A stretch of DNA of 13,852 bases from an uncultured Selenomonadales bacterium (lineage in GTDB: Bacteria > Bacillota > Negativicutes > Selenomonadales > Selenomonadaceae). Shown piece after piece: positions 5,402 through 13,192 of this stretch. The notes under the pieces were generated by a model, which was not told the DNA's origin, searched no databases, and saw only the letters and a program-made list of their open reading frames with translations. Within the stretch, counting starts at the first letter, position 1; each line of letters opens with the position of its first letter. Position numbers and translations under genes: made by a program. The DNA lies in NCBI GenBank assembly GCA_947165405.1, contig CAMVAG010000033.1:1-13852 (forward strand). Direction: 5' to 3'.

Positions 5402-7033
5402 ATGGGCAGAAATAATTTTTTGGGTAAAAAATATTTGTACGAAGTTTTACCTATGTTAAAGTGGGTCGCCGAACAAGTCCCCGGCGGTTTCTTCGTCTAT
5501 TCCGCCAAAGAGCCGTTTGAAATTTTCTACGTGAACAACGAAGTCCTAAACATTTACGGCTGCGAAAATCTCGACGAATTCAGAGACTTGACGGGCTACA
5601 CTTTCAAAGGCATGGTTTATCCCGATGATTTCGACGCAATTCAAGAATCAATCGAAGAACAAATCGCCGACCCCGAAAACGACCGCCTCGACCACGTGGA
5701 ATATCGAATCACGCGCAAAGACGGTGAAGTTCGTTGGATTGACGACTACGGGCACTTTGCGACCTTCCCCGAACACGGAGATGCATTTTACGTTTTTATC
5801 AGCGATATAACCGAACGTCGGCTTATTCAGGAGGAGAAGCTGCGTATGGAAATGGAATTGGAAAAAGAAAGACAAGCAAGCGAAATCAAAGCAGCGTTCC
5901 TCTTTAACATTTCGCACGACATCTTGACGCCGCTAAACTCAATCAGAGGTTTCACGGAGCTGGCGCGTCGACACCTCAACGAACCCGAACTTTTAAAAAC
6001 CTATCTTGAAAAAGTCGACGAAAGCAGCTTGCAAATGTTGTCGCTCGTCAATGACCTGCTGGACATGAGCAAGATAACTTACGGCAAAACGCACCTGCGC
6101 TCCGAAATTTGCGACTTGGAAGAGCAAGTGCTGGTTGTCGTTCACGCCTTCAAGCACCATGCGGAAAAGAAAAATATTTCTCTCGAATGCGTGACCAATT
6201 TGCCGCGCGAAATGGTTTATACCGACGATGTGAACTTCAGGAAAATTCTTTCCGCCCTGCTTGACAATGCGATAAAATTCACTCCGAACGGCGGGCACGT
6301 AAAAATTTCTGCCAAGAAGAAAAAAGTTTCCGACTCCGGCTATCTTCGTTGCGAGTTTGTGATTTCAGATGACGGCGCGGGTATGACGCCCGAATTTATG
6401 AAACGCATGTATGAAACTTTTGAACGCGAGGAAACTTCGACGAAGACCGGACATATCAGCGCGGGGCTCGGCTTGGCGATAACGAAAAAACTTATCGAAG
6501 CAATGGGCGGTTCAATCGACGCCGTCAGCGAAAAAGGCAAGGGCACGACGTTTACGGTCGGCATGCCGTTTAAAATTTATCGCGGCGAAGACGAGGACAA
6601 AGATGCTCCCCTTGAAAAATTTGTCGACGCGGAAAACTGCGGTGACAGAATCCTTTTGGTTGACGACATTGAACTCAATCGAATGCTTGCCGAAACAATT
6701 TTGGAAGAGTCGGGCTTTTCGGTCGAAACGGTTGCCGACGGAGTGGAGGCAGTCGAAGCTTTCACCAAACACCCGCCGGGCTATTACGACCTTGTGCTTA
6801 TGGATATTCAAATGCCGATAATGAACGGCTACGAGGCAACGCGGGCGATTCGTGCCCTCGACAGACCCGACGCAAAAGTTTTGCCGATAATCGCGCTTAG
6901 TGCCAACAGTCGTGACGAGGATAAACGCATGAGCATGGAGAGCGGCATGAATTATCACATTGCCAAGCCCTTCGATGTCGTGCAACTTATCGCCGCCGTC
7001 AACAAGTACATTGCAGCGCGAAAAGATTTATAA
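5402..7033 (+). CDS. Cytoplasmic PAS hybrid sensor histidine kinase with receiver domain
   Basis: Signal kinase of 543 residues with no membrane segment. Residues about 24-140 form a PAS domain (PAS_3 type, with YRITRKDGEVRWIDD and FISDITERR). A coiled linker (141-165) leads to the HisKA domain with SHDILTPLNS and phospho-acceptor His172. The ATPase domain has N box LLDNAIKFTPNGG (287-299), G1 DDGAGM (323-328) and G2 GLGLAI (355-360). A receiver at about 416-535 has the acid pair Asp421/Asp422, phospho-acceptor Asp468 (LMDIQMP), Ser500 and Lys522 (AKPF). No HPt domain follows, so the phosphoryl group must go to, or come from, a separate HPt protein. The ATG at 5402 was chosen for its GGAGGG; the in-frame TTG at 5378 has no such site. 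First gene of the operon, 14 bp before the STAS gene. The signal is unknown. Confidence 0.93.
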   Translation: MGRNNFLGKKYLYEVLPMLKWVAEQVPGGFFVYSAKEPFEIFYVNNEVLNIYGCENLDEFRDLTGYTFKGMVYPDDFDAIQESIEEQIADPENDRLDHVEYRITRKDGEVRWIDDYGHFATFPEHGDAFYVFISDITERRLIQEEKLRMEMELEKERQASEIKAAFLFNISHDILTPLNSIRGFTELARRHLNEPELLKTYLEKVDESSLQMLSLVNDLLDMSKITYGKTHLRSEICDLEEQVLVVVHAFKHHAEKKNISLECVTNLPREMVYTDDVNFRKILSALLDNAIKFTPNGGHVKISAKKKKVSDSGYLRCEFVISDDGAGMTPEFMKRMYETFEREETSTKTGHISAGLGLAITKKLIEAMGGSIDAVSEKGKGTTFTVGMPFKIYRGEDEDKDAPLEKFVDAENCGDRILLVDDIELNRMLAETILEESGFSVETVADGVEAVEAFTKHPPGYYDLVLMDIQMPIMNGYEATRAIRALDRPDAKVLPIIALSANSRDEDKRMSMESGMNYHIAKPFDVVQLIAAVNKYIAARKDL

Positions 7034-7047
7034 AAGGAGACAGCAAA

Positions 7048-7344
7048 ATGGAAATCAAAAAGGAACTCAACGGAAATGCATTGACAATCAAAATTATCGG
7101 AAGGCTCGACGCGGCAAGCGCACCCGAACTTTCCAAAGAATTGACGACCGCACTCGACGGCGTGACGGATTTGACATTCGACCTCGCGGAGCTCAAGTAT
7201 ATCGCCTCGGCAGGTTTGAGGGTTTTGCTCGTGGCTCAAAAGCGCATGAACAAACAGGGCTCAATGAAACTCACAAACGTCGGCGAATCGGTCATGGAAG
7301 TTTTGGAAATGACGGGCTTCGCAAGCCTCATGACAATCGCTTAA
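7048..7344 (+). CDS. STAS-domain anti-sigma-factor antagonist (RsbV/SpoIIAA-like)
   Basis: Small cytoplasmic switch protein of 98 residues, all of it a STAS domain. In the partner-switching family the unphosphorylated form binds the RsbW/SpoIIAB-type kinase and frees that kinase's target; phosphorylation on one Ser or Thr stops binding. Visible: the strand GNALTIKIIGRLDAASAPEL, then TFDLAELKYIASAGLRVLL, where Ser54 of ASAGL aligns with the phosphorylated Ser of SpoIIAA (SSAGL), and the C-terminal helix after MKLTNVGESVMEVLEMTGF. The ribosome binding site AAAGGAG overlaps the stop of the kinase gene. The RsbW-like gene follows after 12 bp, so the pair is surely cotranscribed and presumably cognate. 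Confidence 0.93.
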   Translation: MEIKKELNGNALTIKIIGRLDAASAPELSKELTTALDGVTDLTFDLAELKYIASAGLRVLLVAQKRMNKQGSMKLTNVGESVMEVLEMTGFASLMTIA

Positions 7345-7356
7345 CGGAGAATTTTT

Positions 7357-7764
7357 ATGGAACAAATTACGGTTGAGGCGACACTCGAAAATTTGCAGAA
7401 GGTTATCGACTTCGCAACGGAACAACTTGAAATTCGCGAGTGCCCCATGAAAACTTCAATGCAGTTGGAGCTTGTTATCGAAGAAATTTTCGTGAACATT
7501 TCAAGCTACGCTTATAACCCCGAAATCGGCCCTGCGACTTTCCGTATGGAATTCGAGGAAAATCCCGACGCGGTTTTGATGACTTTCATTGACAAAGGCA
7601 AACCTTACAACCCTCTTGAAAAAGCCGACCCCGACACCACGCTTGAGCTGGAAGATCGCGACATCGGCGGCTTGGGGATTTTTCTTGTCAAAAAAAATGT
7701 CGACGAAATCAATTACGAATACGCGGACGGAAAAAATATTCTGCGCATGAAAAAATTTTTCTGA
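7357..7764 (+). CDS. RsbW/SpoIIAB-like serine kinase (ATP-binding anti-sigma-type protein)
   Basis: Cytoplasmic protein of 135 residues with a GHKL (HATPase_c_2) ATP-binding fold. Family members phosphorylate their STAS partner and hold a target protein, often a sigma factor, inactive. The N box ELVIEEIFVN (38-47) has the catalytic Glu and Asn47. The G1 motif is DKGKPYNPL (79-87), and GGLGIFLVKK (104-113) is the G2 motif. The last residues MKKFF end a typical beta strand. No sigma factor gene adjoins, so the controlled target is unknown and may not be a sigma factor. The start ATG 7357 has ACGGAGA upstream. The first phosphatase gene begins 9 bp after the stop. Confidence 0.92.
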   Translation: MEQITVEATLENLQKVIDFATEQLEIRECPMKTSMQLELVIEEIFVNISSYAYNPEIGPATFRMEFEENPDAVLMTFIDKGKPYNPLEKADPDTTLELEDRDIGGLGIFLVKKNVDEINYEYADGKNILRMKKFF

Positions 7765-7773
7765 GGTTGCTCG

Positions 7774-9963
7774 ATGAAATGGAACATACAAAAAAGACTG
7801 CTCGTCCTCGTCTTGGCGGCGGGGATATTGTCTTTCATGACATTGAGCGGTCTTTCTTTTTACGGCATGAGTGTCACGCGCTCCGAAATGAGCGAGTTGG
7901 GCGATAAGGTCGGCGAGGCAGGCGCGAACTTTACCGAAAACCTGATAACTTATCAACTCAAGCGGACTCTCGGCGAATTGACCAAAGCCCGCGCAGAATC
8001 CATTGACCGCGATATATATTTGATTCGTTCCAACGTGGAAGTTTTGTCGCATATGATGACACGCATTGCCTCCAATCCCGAAGACTACAAACCCGTCAAA
8101 GTTCTTGACCCGCGCTTCGATAAAGTTCATCATTTTGAACCTTACATAATCTACAGCCCGGAAACTTTTTTGAACGGCATGACGCCCGAAAAAATTTCTC
8201 CCGAATTGCGACGCGAGATTGAAATTGCCGGCAACATCGGCACTTATCTGCGTACCGTTTCAAAAGCTTTTGCCGAATACAATTCCTCTTTCTATGTCGG
8301 TTCGGCTAAGGGATATTTTATCTGCGTCAGTCTCTATCCCGAAACAAACGGTGCCCTTGAATACAGTTCAGGCGAACTTTATCAATACGATTGCCGCGAA
8401 CGTCCTTGGTATAAAAATGCAATCGAAGCCGGTGCTCCCGTCTTTTCCGAACTGTACAGCAACATGGACGACGACGGCTATCAGATTATCGGTTGCTCTG
8501 CGCCCTACTACGACCGCAACGGCGTGGCGGGTGTCGTAGGTTTGGATATGGCGAACACCGACATTTACAAAACGATAGACAATACGGCTATCGGTGAGCA
8601 CGGTTTCAGTTTCGTTTTGAACAAGCAAGGCGAAGTTGTTTTTTCCTCACACGCGACAGGCGATTTGATTGCGGCTTCGGGCGGACAAGACTTGCGCGAA
8701 AACCCCGAACAAACTTTGGCGACCGCGGCGCGCAAAATGGTTGACGGGCAAAGCGGCATCTTCCCCGTGATTGTCGACGGCGAGGAATATTTTTTGGCTT
8801 TCGCCCCTATGGAAAATATCGGCTGGAGTTTCGGCACGCTGACTTTGCGCAAAGACATTGTCGCCGCCGCAGAGGAAAGCCGAAAATATTTTCTGATACA
8901 GATTGCCGATTTCCGAATTCGCCTGCAAGACGTTTTCTATATCATGGGCTTATCCTCAATGATTTTGCTTATGGGCTTGCTGAAATTTTTGTTGTCGGCG
9001 AGCAAAAAAATTTCGGCGCGTTTGGTCAAACCGATTCACGAATTGAGCAACGGCGTCCGCGAAATTTCAAGCGGCAACCTCGACAAGAAACTTGACCTCC
9101 AAACCGGCGATGAGATTGAAGACCTCGCAAACAGTTTCAACACAATGACCGATGAATTAAAAACTTACATGGCGAACTTGACGAAAGTCGCTGCCGAAAA
9201 AGAACGCATTGCAACAGAGCTTGACGTTGCCACAGAAATTCAGCGCGGCATGTTGCCCAAAGACTTTCCGCAACGCGAGGACTTTGAACTTTTGGCAACG
9301 ATGACTCCCGCAAAGGAAGTGGGCGGCGATTTTTACGATTTCTATTTCCTCGACGAAACGCATTTGGCGATAACCGTCGCTGACGTTTCGGGCAAGGGAA
9401 TCCCCGCCGCGCTGTTCATGGTCATTTCAAAAACCGTGCTGAAAAATTTCGCGGTGTCGATGGTTAATCGCGAAGGTCTTGCCGAAGTCGTTGCCGCCGC
9501 CAACGATAAACTTTGCGCCAACAACGAGGCGATGATGTTCGTGACGGCTTTTATCGGCGTGCTTGACTTGGAGACGGGCGAATTTATTTTCGTGAACGCC
9601 GGACACAATCCGCCCGTGATTTATCATGCCGAAGAAAATCGTTGCGACTTCCTCGACGTGAAGAAAAATTTTGTAATGGGACCGATGGACGGAATCCCCT
9701 TCGCGGAACAGAAGGTAACTTTCAAACACGGCGACTTGATTTTTATTTACACGGACGGCGTGACGGAGGCTTTGAACGTCGACAACGAGGAATATCTTCC
9801 CGACCGATTGATAGCGTTCATGAACTCGACGGACTGCAAAGCTGACTTGGAGACGCTGCTTAAAAATGTTCGCGGCGATTTGTCAAAGCATGTGGGTGAG
9901 GCGGAACAATCGGATGATATTACAATGTTTGCCTTGAGATTTAACGGGGAGTCGCGGAAATGA
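7774..9963 (+). CDS. dCache-HAMP-PP2C (SpoIIE/RsbU-type) membrane phosphatase, first copy
   Basis: Membrane-bound serine phosphatase of 729 residues that should dephosphorylate the STAS protein in response to an external signal. One membrane helix at about 8-31, an extracytoplasmic dCache sensor (about 32-385, with CRERPWYKNAIEAG and APYYDRNGVAGVVGLDMA), a second helix at about 387-408, HAMP (about 409-462), a coiled linker with ATELDVATEIQRGMLP (about 480-495), and the PP2C domain to residue 724. The metal-site acids are present: Asp519 (GGDFYD), Asp537 (ADVSGKG), Asp661 (TDGVTEA), Asp714 and Asp715 (SDDITMF). The 5-base GAGG site overlapping the previous stop is weak. The stop overlaps the ATG of the second phosphatase (ATGA), implying translational coupling. 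From 9199 onward the DNA is almost identical to that of the second copy. Confidence 0.94.
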   Translation: MKWNIQKRLLVLVLAAGILSFMTLSGLSFYGMSVTRSEMSELGDKVGEAGANFTENLITYQLKRTLGELTKARAESIDRDIYLIRSNVEVLSHMMTRIASNPEDYKPVKVLDPRFDKVHHFEPYIIYSPETFLNGMTPEKISPELRREIEIAGNIGTYLRTVSKAFAEYNSSFYVGSAKGYFICVSLYPETNGALEYSSGELYQYDCRERPWYKNAIEAGAPVFSELYSNMDDDGYQIIGCSAPYYDRNGVAGVVGLDMANTDIYKTIDNTAIGEHGFSFVLNKQGEVVFSSHATGDLIAASGGQDLRENPEQTLATAARKMVDGQSGIFPVIVDGEEYFLAFAPMENIGWSFGTLTLRKDIVAAAEESRKYFLIQIADFRIRLQDVFYIMGLSSMILLMGLLKFLLSASKKISARLVKPIHELSNGVREISSGNLDKKLDLQTGDEIEDLANSFNTMTDELKTYMANLTKVAAEKERIATELDVATEIQRGMLPKDFPQREDFELLATMTPAKEVGGDFYDFYFLDETHLAITVADVSGKGIPAALFMVISKTVLKNFAVSMVNREGLAEVVAAANDKLCANNEAMMFVTAFIGVLDLETGEFIFVNAGHNPPVIYHAEENRCDFLDVKKNFVMGPMDGIPFAEQKVTFKHGDLIFIYTDGVTEALNVDNEEYLPDRLIAFMNSTDCKADLETLLKNVRGDLSKHVGEAEQSDDITMFALRFNGESRK
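9199..9944 (+). repeat. Near-identical catalytic-module repeat, copy 1
   Basis: Aligns without gaps to 11421-12166 (offset 2222). Read by eye, 698 consecutive bases are identical (9199-9896). The only differences to the end are at 9897 (T/C) and 9903 (G/T), both silent. The repeat covers the linker helix and the whole PP2C domain and stops just before the ribosome binding site of the next gene. Confidence 0.93.
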
Positions 9964-12185
9964 AATTCAGTATCCACAAAAAAGTTTTGATGCTCGTGGT
10001 TGGCGCGGGTTTGGCGACGTTCCTTATGGTCGGTGTCTTCGCTGCCATAGGCAGATTTATTATCCAAAAAGATATGGCGCAGACGAGCGTCGAACTCGGC
10101 GAGAACAGCGCAATTTATACCGACAAACTCTTGACGGCGCAACTCAAGTATACGCTTGGCGAATTGGCGGAGGCAGGAGCGCAATTCATGGACAGGGAAT
10201 TGGTAGTCACGCGTGAAGACGCAAAAATTTTGGCAGAGGCAATGACCGACATTTTTTCACACCCGGAAAATTATTCGCCGAAGACTTTACCCGACCCGCG
10301 CACCGAAGCCGTAAAATTTGGCGAGCCTTATCGAATTTACGCGCCCGATATTTTGAACAACATCACGCCCGAAATTCAAAACGAATTGGCATTGGCGGCG
10401 AACGTCAAAGATTTGCTTGCGGAAATTTTAAAAACTTATGACGGCTACAACGCAACGGCATTTGTCGGCGGCGAGAAGGGCTGGTTTATCGGCGCGGATA
10501 TTTTGCACGGAGAAGACAATCATACTGATTTCAACGCGACGGTGCCTCTTTCTCACGAACGCATTTACAATTTCGACACCCGCAAACGCCCTTGGTATAT
10601 CAAAGCCAAAAATGCCAATGCTCCCGTCATTTCAGACCTCTACAGAACGGTTAATGCTTCGGGCAAAAATTCTTATCAGCAAATCGGTGCGTCTGTTCCC
10701 TTCTACGACGCGGCAGGCAATATGATCGGCGTTGTCGGTTTGGATTCCTCGAACGAAGACCTCTACAACGAGATTAACAGCTTGACCAAAAACAATGGCA
10801 GTATTAATTTCGTACTTAACGAGCACGGCGAAGTGATTTTCTCAACGGTGACCGACGGCGCATTTGCCGTGAATATTTCCGACGACCTTGCCGCACGGTC
10901 GGGTGCTCGCGATTTGCGCAACAGTTCCAATCACTCTGTGGCTGCCGCTGCTTCCGAAATGGTCGCGGGCAAACAGGAAGTTATGCCGGTCTTTTTGAAC
11001 GGCGAAGGTTTTTATTTGGCATTCGCGCCGATACCTTCTGTCGGTTGGAGTTTCGGGATGATTATCTCGAAAGAAGAAGTCTTGGGAAATATGCAGGACG
11101 TTCAAAATTATTTCCAAAGGCAAGTTTCAAATCTTCAAGCGCAAATGCAAAAGGAATATTCTTATCTCAATCAAGTTGCCGTGATAATCCCCGCGCTTAC
11201 GCTGATAATTTTATTCTTCATGAGCACGCGCCTTTCACGCAGATTCGTCAAGCCGATTCACGAATTGAGCGAGGGCGTCCGCGAAATTTCCGGCGGCAAC
11301 CTCGATAAAAAAATCGAAATTCATACCGGAGACGAGATTGAACACCTTGCGATTTGTTTCAACGCAATGACCGATGAGCTGAAAACTTACATGAAGAATT
11401 TGGAAAAGGAAACTGCCGAGAAAGAACGCATTGCAACAGAGCTTGACGTTGCCACAGAAATTCAGCGCGGCATGTTGCCCAAAGACTTTCCGCAACGCGA
11501 GGACTTTGAACTTTTGGCAACGATGACTCCCGCAAAGGAAGTGGGCGGCGATTTTTACGATTTCTATTTCCTCGACGAAACGCATTTGGCGATAACCGTC
11601 GCTGACGTTTCGGGCAAGGGAATCCCCGCCGCGCTGTTCATGGTCATTTCAAAAACCGTGCTGAAAAATTTCGCGGTGTCGATGGTTAATCGCGAAGGTC
11701 TTGCCGAAGTCGTTGCCGCCGCCAACGATAAACTTTGCGCCAACAACGAGGCGATGATGTTCGTGACGGCTTTTATCGGCGTGCTTGACTTGGAGACGGG
11801 CGAATTTATTTTCGTGAACGCCGGACACAATCCGCCCGTGATTTATCATGCCGAAGAAAATCGTTGCGACTTCCTCGACGTGAAGAAAAATTTTGTAATG
11901 GGACCGATGGACGGAATCCCCTTCGCGGAACAGAAGGTAACTTTCAAACACGGCGACTTGATTTTTATTTACACGGACGGCGTGACGGAGGCTTTGAACG
12001 TCGACAACGAGGAATATCTTCCCGACCGATTGATAGCGTTCATGAACTCGACGGACTGCAAAGCTGACTTGGAGACGCTGCTTAAAAATGTTCGCGGCGA
12101 TTTGTCAAAGCATGTGGGCGAGGCTGAACAATCGGATGATATTACAATGTTTGCCTTGAGATTTAAAGGAGGCAACAAGGCGTGA
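9960..12185 (+). CDS. dCache-HAMP-PP2C (SpoIIE/RsbU-type) membrane phosphatase, second copy
   Basis: Tandem paralogue of 741 residues with the same layout: helix at about 8-32, dCache sensor (with TRKRPWYIKAKNANAP and PFYDAAGNMIGVVGLD), second helix at about 402-425, HAMP (about 428-480), and PP2C with Asp531, Asp549, Asp673, Asp726 and Asp727 at the metal site. Its sensor differs widely from that of the first copy and presumably reads another ligand; the catalytic domains are the same protein sequence apart from the last few residues (FKGGNKA against FNGESRK). Both therefore should act on the same STAS substrate. The start ATG 9960 overlaps the previous stop, with GGGGAG nine bases upstream. 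The stop overlaps the GTG of the lipoprotein gene (GTGA). Confidence 0.94.
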   Translation: MKFSIHKKVLMLVVGAGLATFLMVGVFAAIGRFIIQKDMAQTSVELGENSAIYTDKLLTAQLKYTLGELAEAGAQFMDRELVVTREDAKILAEAMTDIFSHPENYSPKTLPDPRTEAVKFGEPYRIYAPDILNNITPEIQNELALAANVKDLLAEILKTYDGYNATAFVGGEKGWFIGADILHGEDNHTDFNATVPLSHERIYNFDTRKRPWYIKAKNANAPVISDLYRTVNASGKNSYQQIGASVPFYDAAGNMIGVVGLDSSNEDLYNEINSLTKNNGSINFVLNEHGEVIFSTVTDGAFAVNISDDLAARSGARDLRNSSNHSVAAAASEMVAGKQEVMPVFLNGEGFYLAFAPIPSVGWSFGMIISKEEVLGNMQDVQNYFQRQVSNLQAQMQKEYSYLNQVAVIIPALTLIILFFMSTRLSRRFVKPIHELSEGVREISGGNLDKKIEIHTGDEIEHLAICFNAMTDELKTYMKNLEKETAEKERIATELDVATEIQRGMLPKDFPQREDFELLATMTPAKEVGGDFYDFYFLDETHLAITVADVSGKGIPAALFMVISKTVLKNFAVSMVNREGLAEVVAAANDKLCANNEAMMFVTAFIGVLDLETGEFIFVNAGHNPPVIYHAEENRCDFLDVKKNFVMGPMDGIPFAEQKVTFKHGDLIFIYTDGVTEALNVDNEEYLPDRLIAFMNSTDCKADLETLLKNVRGDLSKHVGEAEQSDDITMFALRFKGGNKA
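11421..12166 (+). repeat. Near-identical catalytic-module repeat, copy 2
   Basis: Partner of 9199-9944. The identity starts abruptly: the base pair just before (9198/11420) differs and the HAMP region upstream is only moderately similar. It ends at the shared TTTAA, after which the two genes have different ribosome binding sites. Confidence 0.93.
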
Positions 12186-12532
12186 AGAAAATTTTTTGCG
12201 TGATGATTCTTTTGGCAGTGATGATTGTCGGCGGCTGCACTGCAAGCAAAATGTCGATTGATTCGACGCAAGATGAAATAAAAATCTCGGCGACGAACGC
12301 GGACGAAAGCGGCGGCAACGGCAGCATGAAAATTCCCGACGGCTCTGCTGTTCAAGTCAACGCAAAAATTTCTTCGGGCAAGTTGATTATCGGCGTCGGC
12401 GGCAAAGAATACACGGTCGATAAGAGCGGCGAACTTTTTATCGATGTGCCGGCGGGCGAGTGCGATTTATCTTTCACTGCCAAAGACGGCTTGACGGGCG
12501 AAATAATTTTGCACGCCTTGCCGAAAGTTTAG
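12182..12532 (+). CDS. Small lipoprotein of unknown function
   Basis: Predicted exported lipoprotein of 116 residues. The N terminus is a lipoprotein signal (Lys2, Lys3, hydrophobic core, then MIVGGC with the lipidated Cys19). The mature part of about 97 residues is soluble, Gly/Ser/Asp/Lys-rich and predicted to be mainly beta strand (for example VQVNAKISSGKLIIGVGGKE and a C-terminal LTGEIILHAL). I do not recognise a family. The start is GTG 12182, within the GTGA overlap with the second phosphatase and downstream of AGGAGG, so it is translated together with it. As last gene of the operon it could act outside the cytoplasm near the dCache sensors, or be an output. This is inference from context. 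Confidence 0.85.
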   Translation: MKKIFCVMILLAVMIVGGCTASKMSIDSTQDEIKISATNADESGGNGSMKIPDGSAVQVNAKISSGKLIIGVGGKEYTVDKSGELFIDVPAGECDLSFTAKDGLTGEIILHALPKV

Positions 12533-12540
12533 AAGCATGA

Positions 12541-12573
12541 AAAAATTTATCCCGTCACAAGGCGGGATTTTTT
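12541..12573 (+). terminator. Rho-independent terminator of the signalling operon
   Basis: ATCCCG (12549-12554) pairs with CGGGAT (12563-12568) around an 8-base loop, followed by a run of six T (12568-12573). An A run precedes it. Confidence 0.85.
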
Positions 12574-12581
12574 GTTATAAT
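12573..12581 (+). promoter_or_regulatory. Extended -10 promoter for the amidase
   Basis: TGTTATAAT, an extended -10 with perfect TATAAT (12576-12581), directly at the end of the terminator T run. No good -35 exists at the right distance because the hairpin occupies that place. A start near 12588 gives a short leader of about 22 nt to the ATG at 12611. Confidence 0.55.
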
Positions 12582-12610
12582 AACTTCAACACAGCAAAGG
12601 AGAAATATTT

Positions 12611-13192
12611 ATGGACAGAAGAAATTTTTTGAGAATGATGGCGTTGACGGCGGCGGGCTTGTTTCTTGGCGAAGAAAAAGCAGCTGCCTACATCTTGGAG
12701 ACGTGGGAGCCGCCGATAAGAAAATTATTTTTGAGATTCACCGAATACGAGGAACGCCCTTCGACGGAAGTTATCGTGATTCACCACGCGGGCTTTCCCG
12801 ACGGCGACAAAGATTCTTCCGCCGAAGAGATTCACAAATTTCACCAAGAGGTCAACGGCTGGGCGGGCATCGGCTATCATTACGTGATTCGCAAGGACGG
12901 CACGATTGAGCAGGGGCGCAAACCTTTGGCAGTCGGCGCGCACGCTTATCAACACAACAAAAATTCTGTCGGGATTTGTGTCGCGGGAAATTTTGAAATC
13001 GCCAAGCCCAATCATAAACAAATGGATTCGCTGAAACTTTTGACGGCGTGGCTTTGTCAAAGATACAAGCTCAACCCCATGGGCAAAGGCGTTATCGTCG
13101 GGCACAGGGATTTGAATGACACGGCTTGTCCCGGCAATAACCTTTACAAGAAACTCGACGACATACGTTATTGGTGCCGTGACTTTAATTAA
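12611..13192 (+). CDS. N-acetylmuramoyl-L-alanine amidase, Tat signal, Amidase_2/PGRP family
   Basis: Peptidoglycan hydrolase of 193 residues that cuts the bond between N-acetylmuramic acid and L-alanine. The N terminus DRRNFLRMM (2-10), followed by a short hydrophobic run and AAA near 24-26, looks like a twin-arginine signal, so export of a folded enzyme is likely. The Amidase_2 domain (about 52-178) shows the zinc ligands His58 (IHHAG), His165 (GHRDL) and Cys173 (ACPG), Tyr89 in GYHYVI, and the GRKPLAVGAHA and NSVGICVAGNF blocks. Good AAAGGAG site before ATG 12611. It has its own promoter just after the operon terminator. Its stop shares an 8-bp palindrome with the stop of the convergent restriction enzyme gene. 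Role in wall turnover or septation is inferred. Confidence 0.93.
   Translation: MDRRNFLRMMALTAAGLFLGEEKAAAYILETWEPPIRKLFLRFTEYEERPSTEVIVIHHAGFPDGDKDSSAEEIHKFHQEVNGWAGIGYHYVIRKDGTIEQGRKPLAVGAHAYQHNKNSVGICVAGNFEIAKPNHKQMDSLKLLTAWLCQRYKLNPMGKGVIVGHRDLNDTACPGNNLYKKLDDIRYWCRDFN

Noticed and set aside
9157..9729. Minus-strand frames opposite the phosphatase catalytic parts, occurring twice
   Set aside because: They are duplicated only because the underlying DNA is duplicated. The protein reads as a shadow of the PP2C codons.
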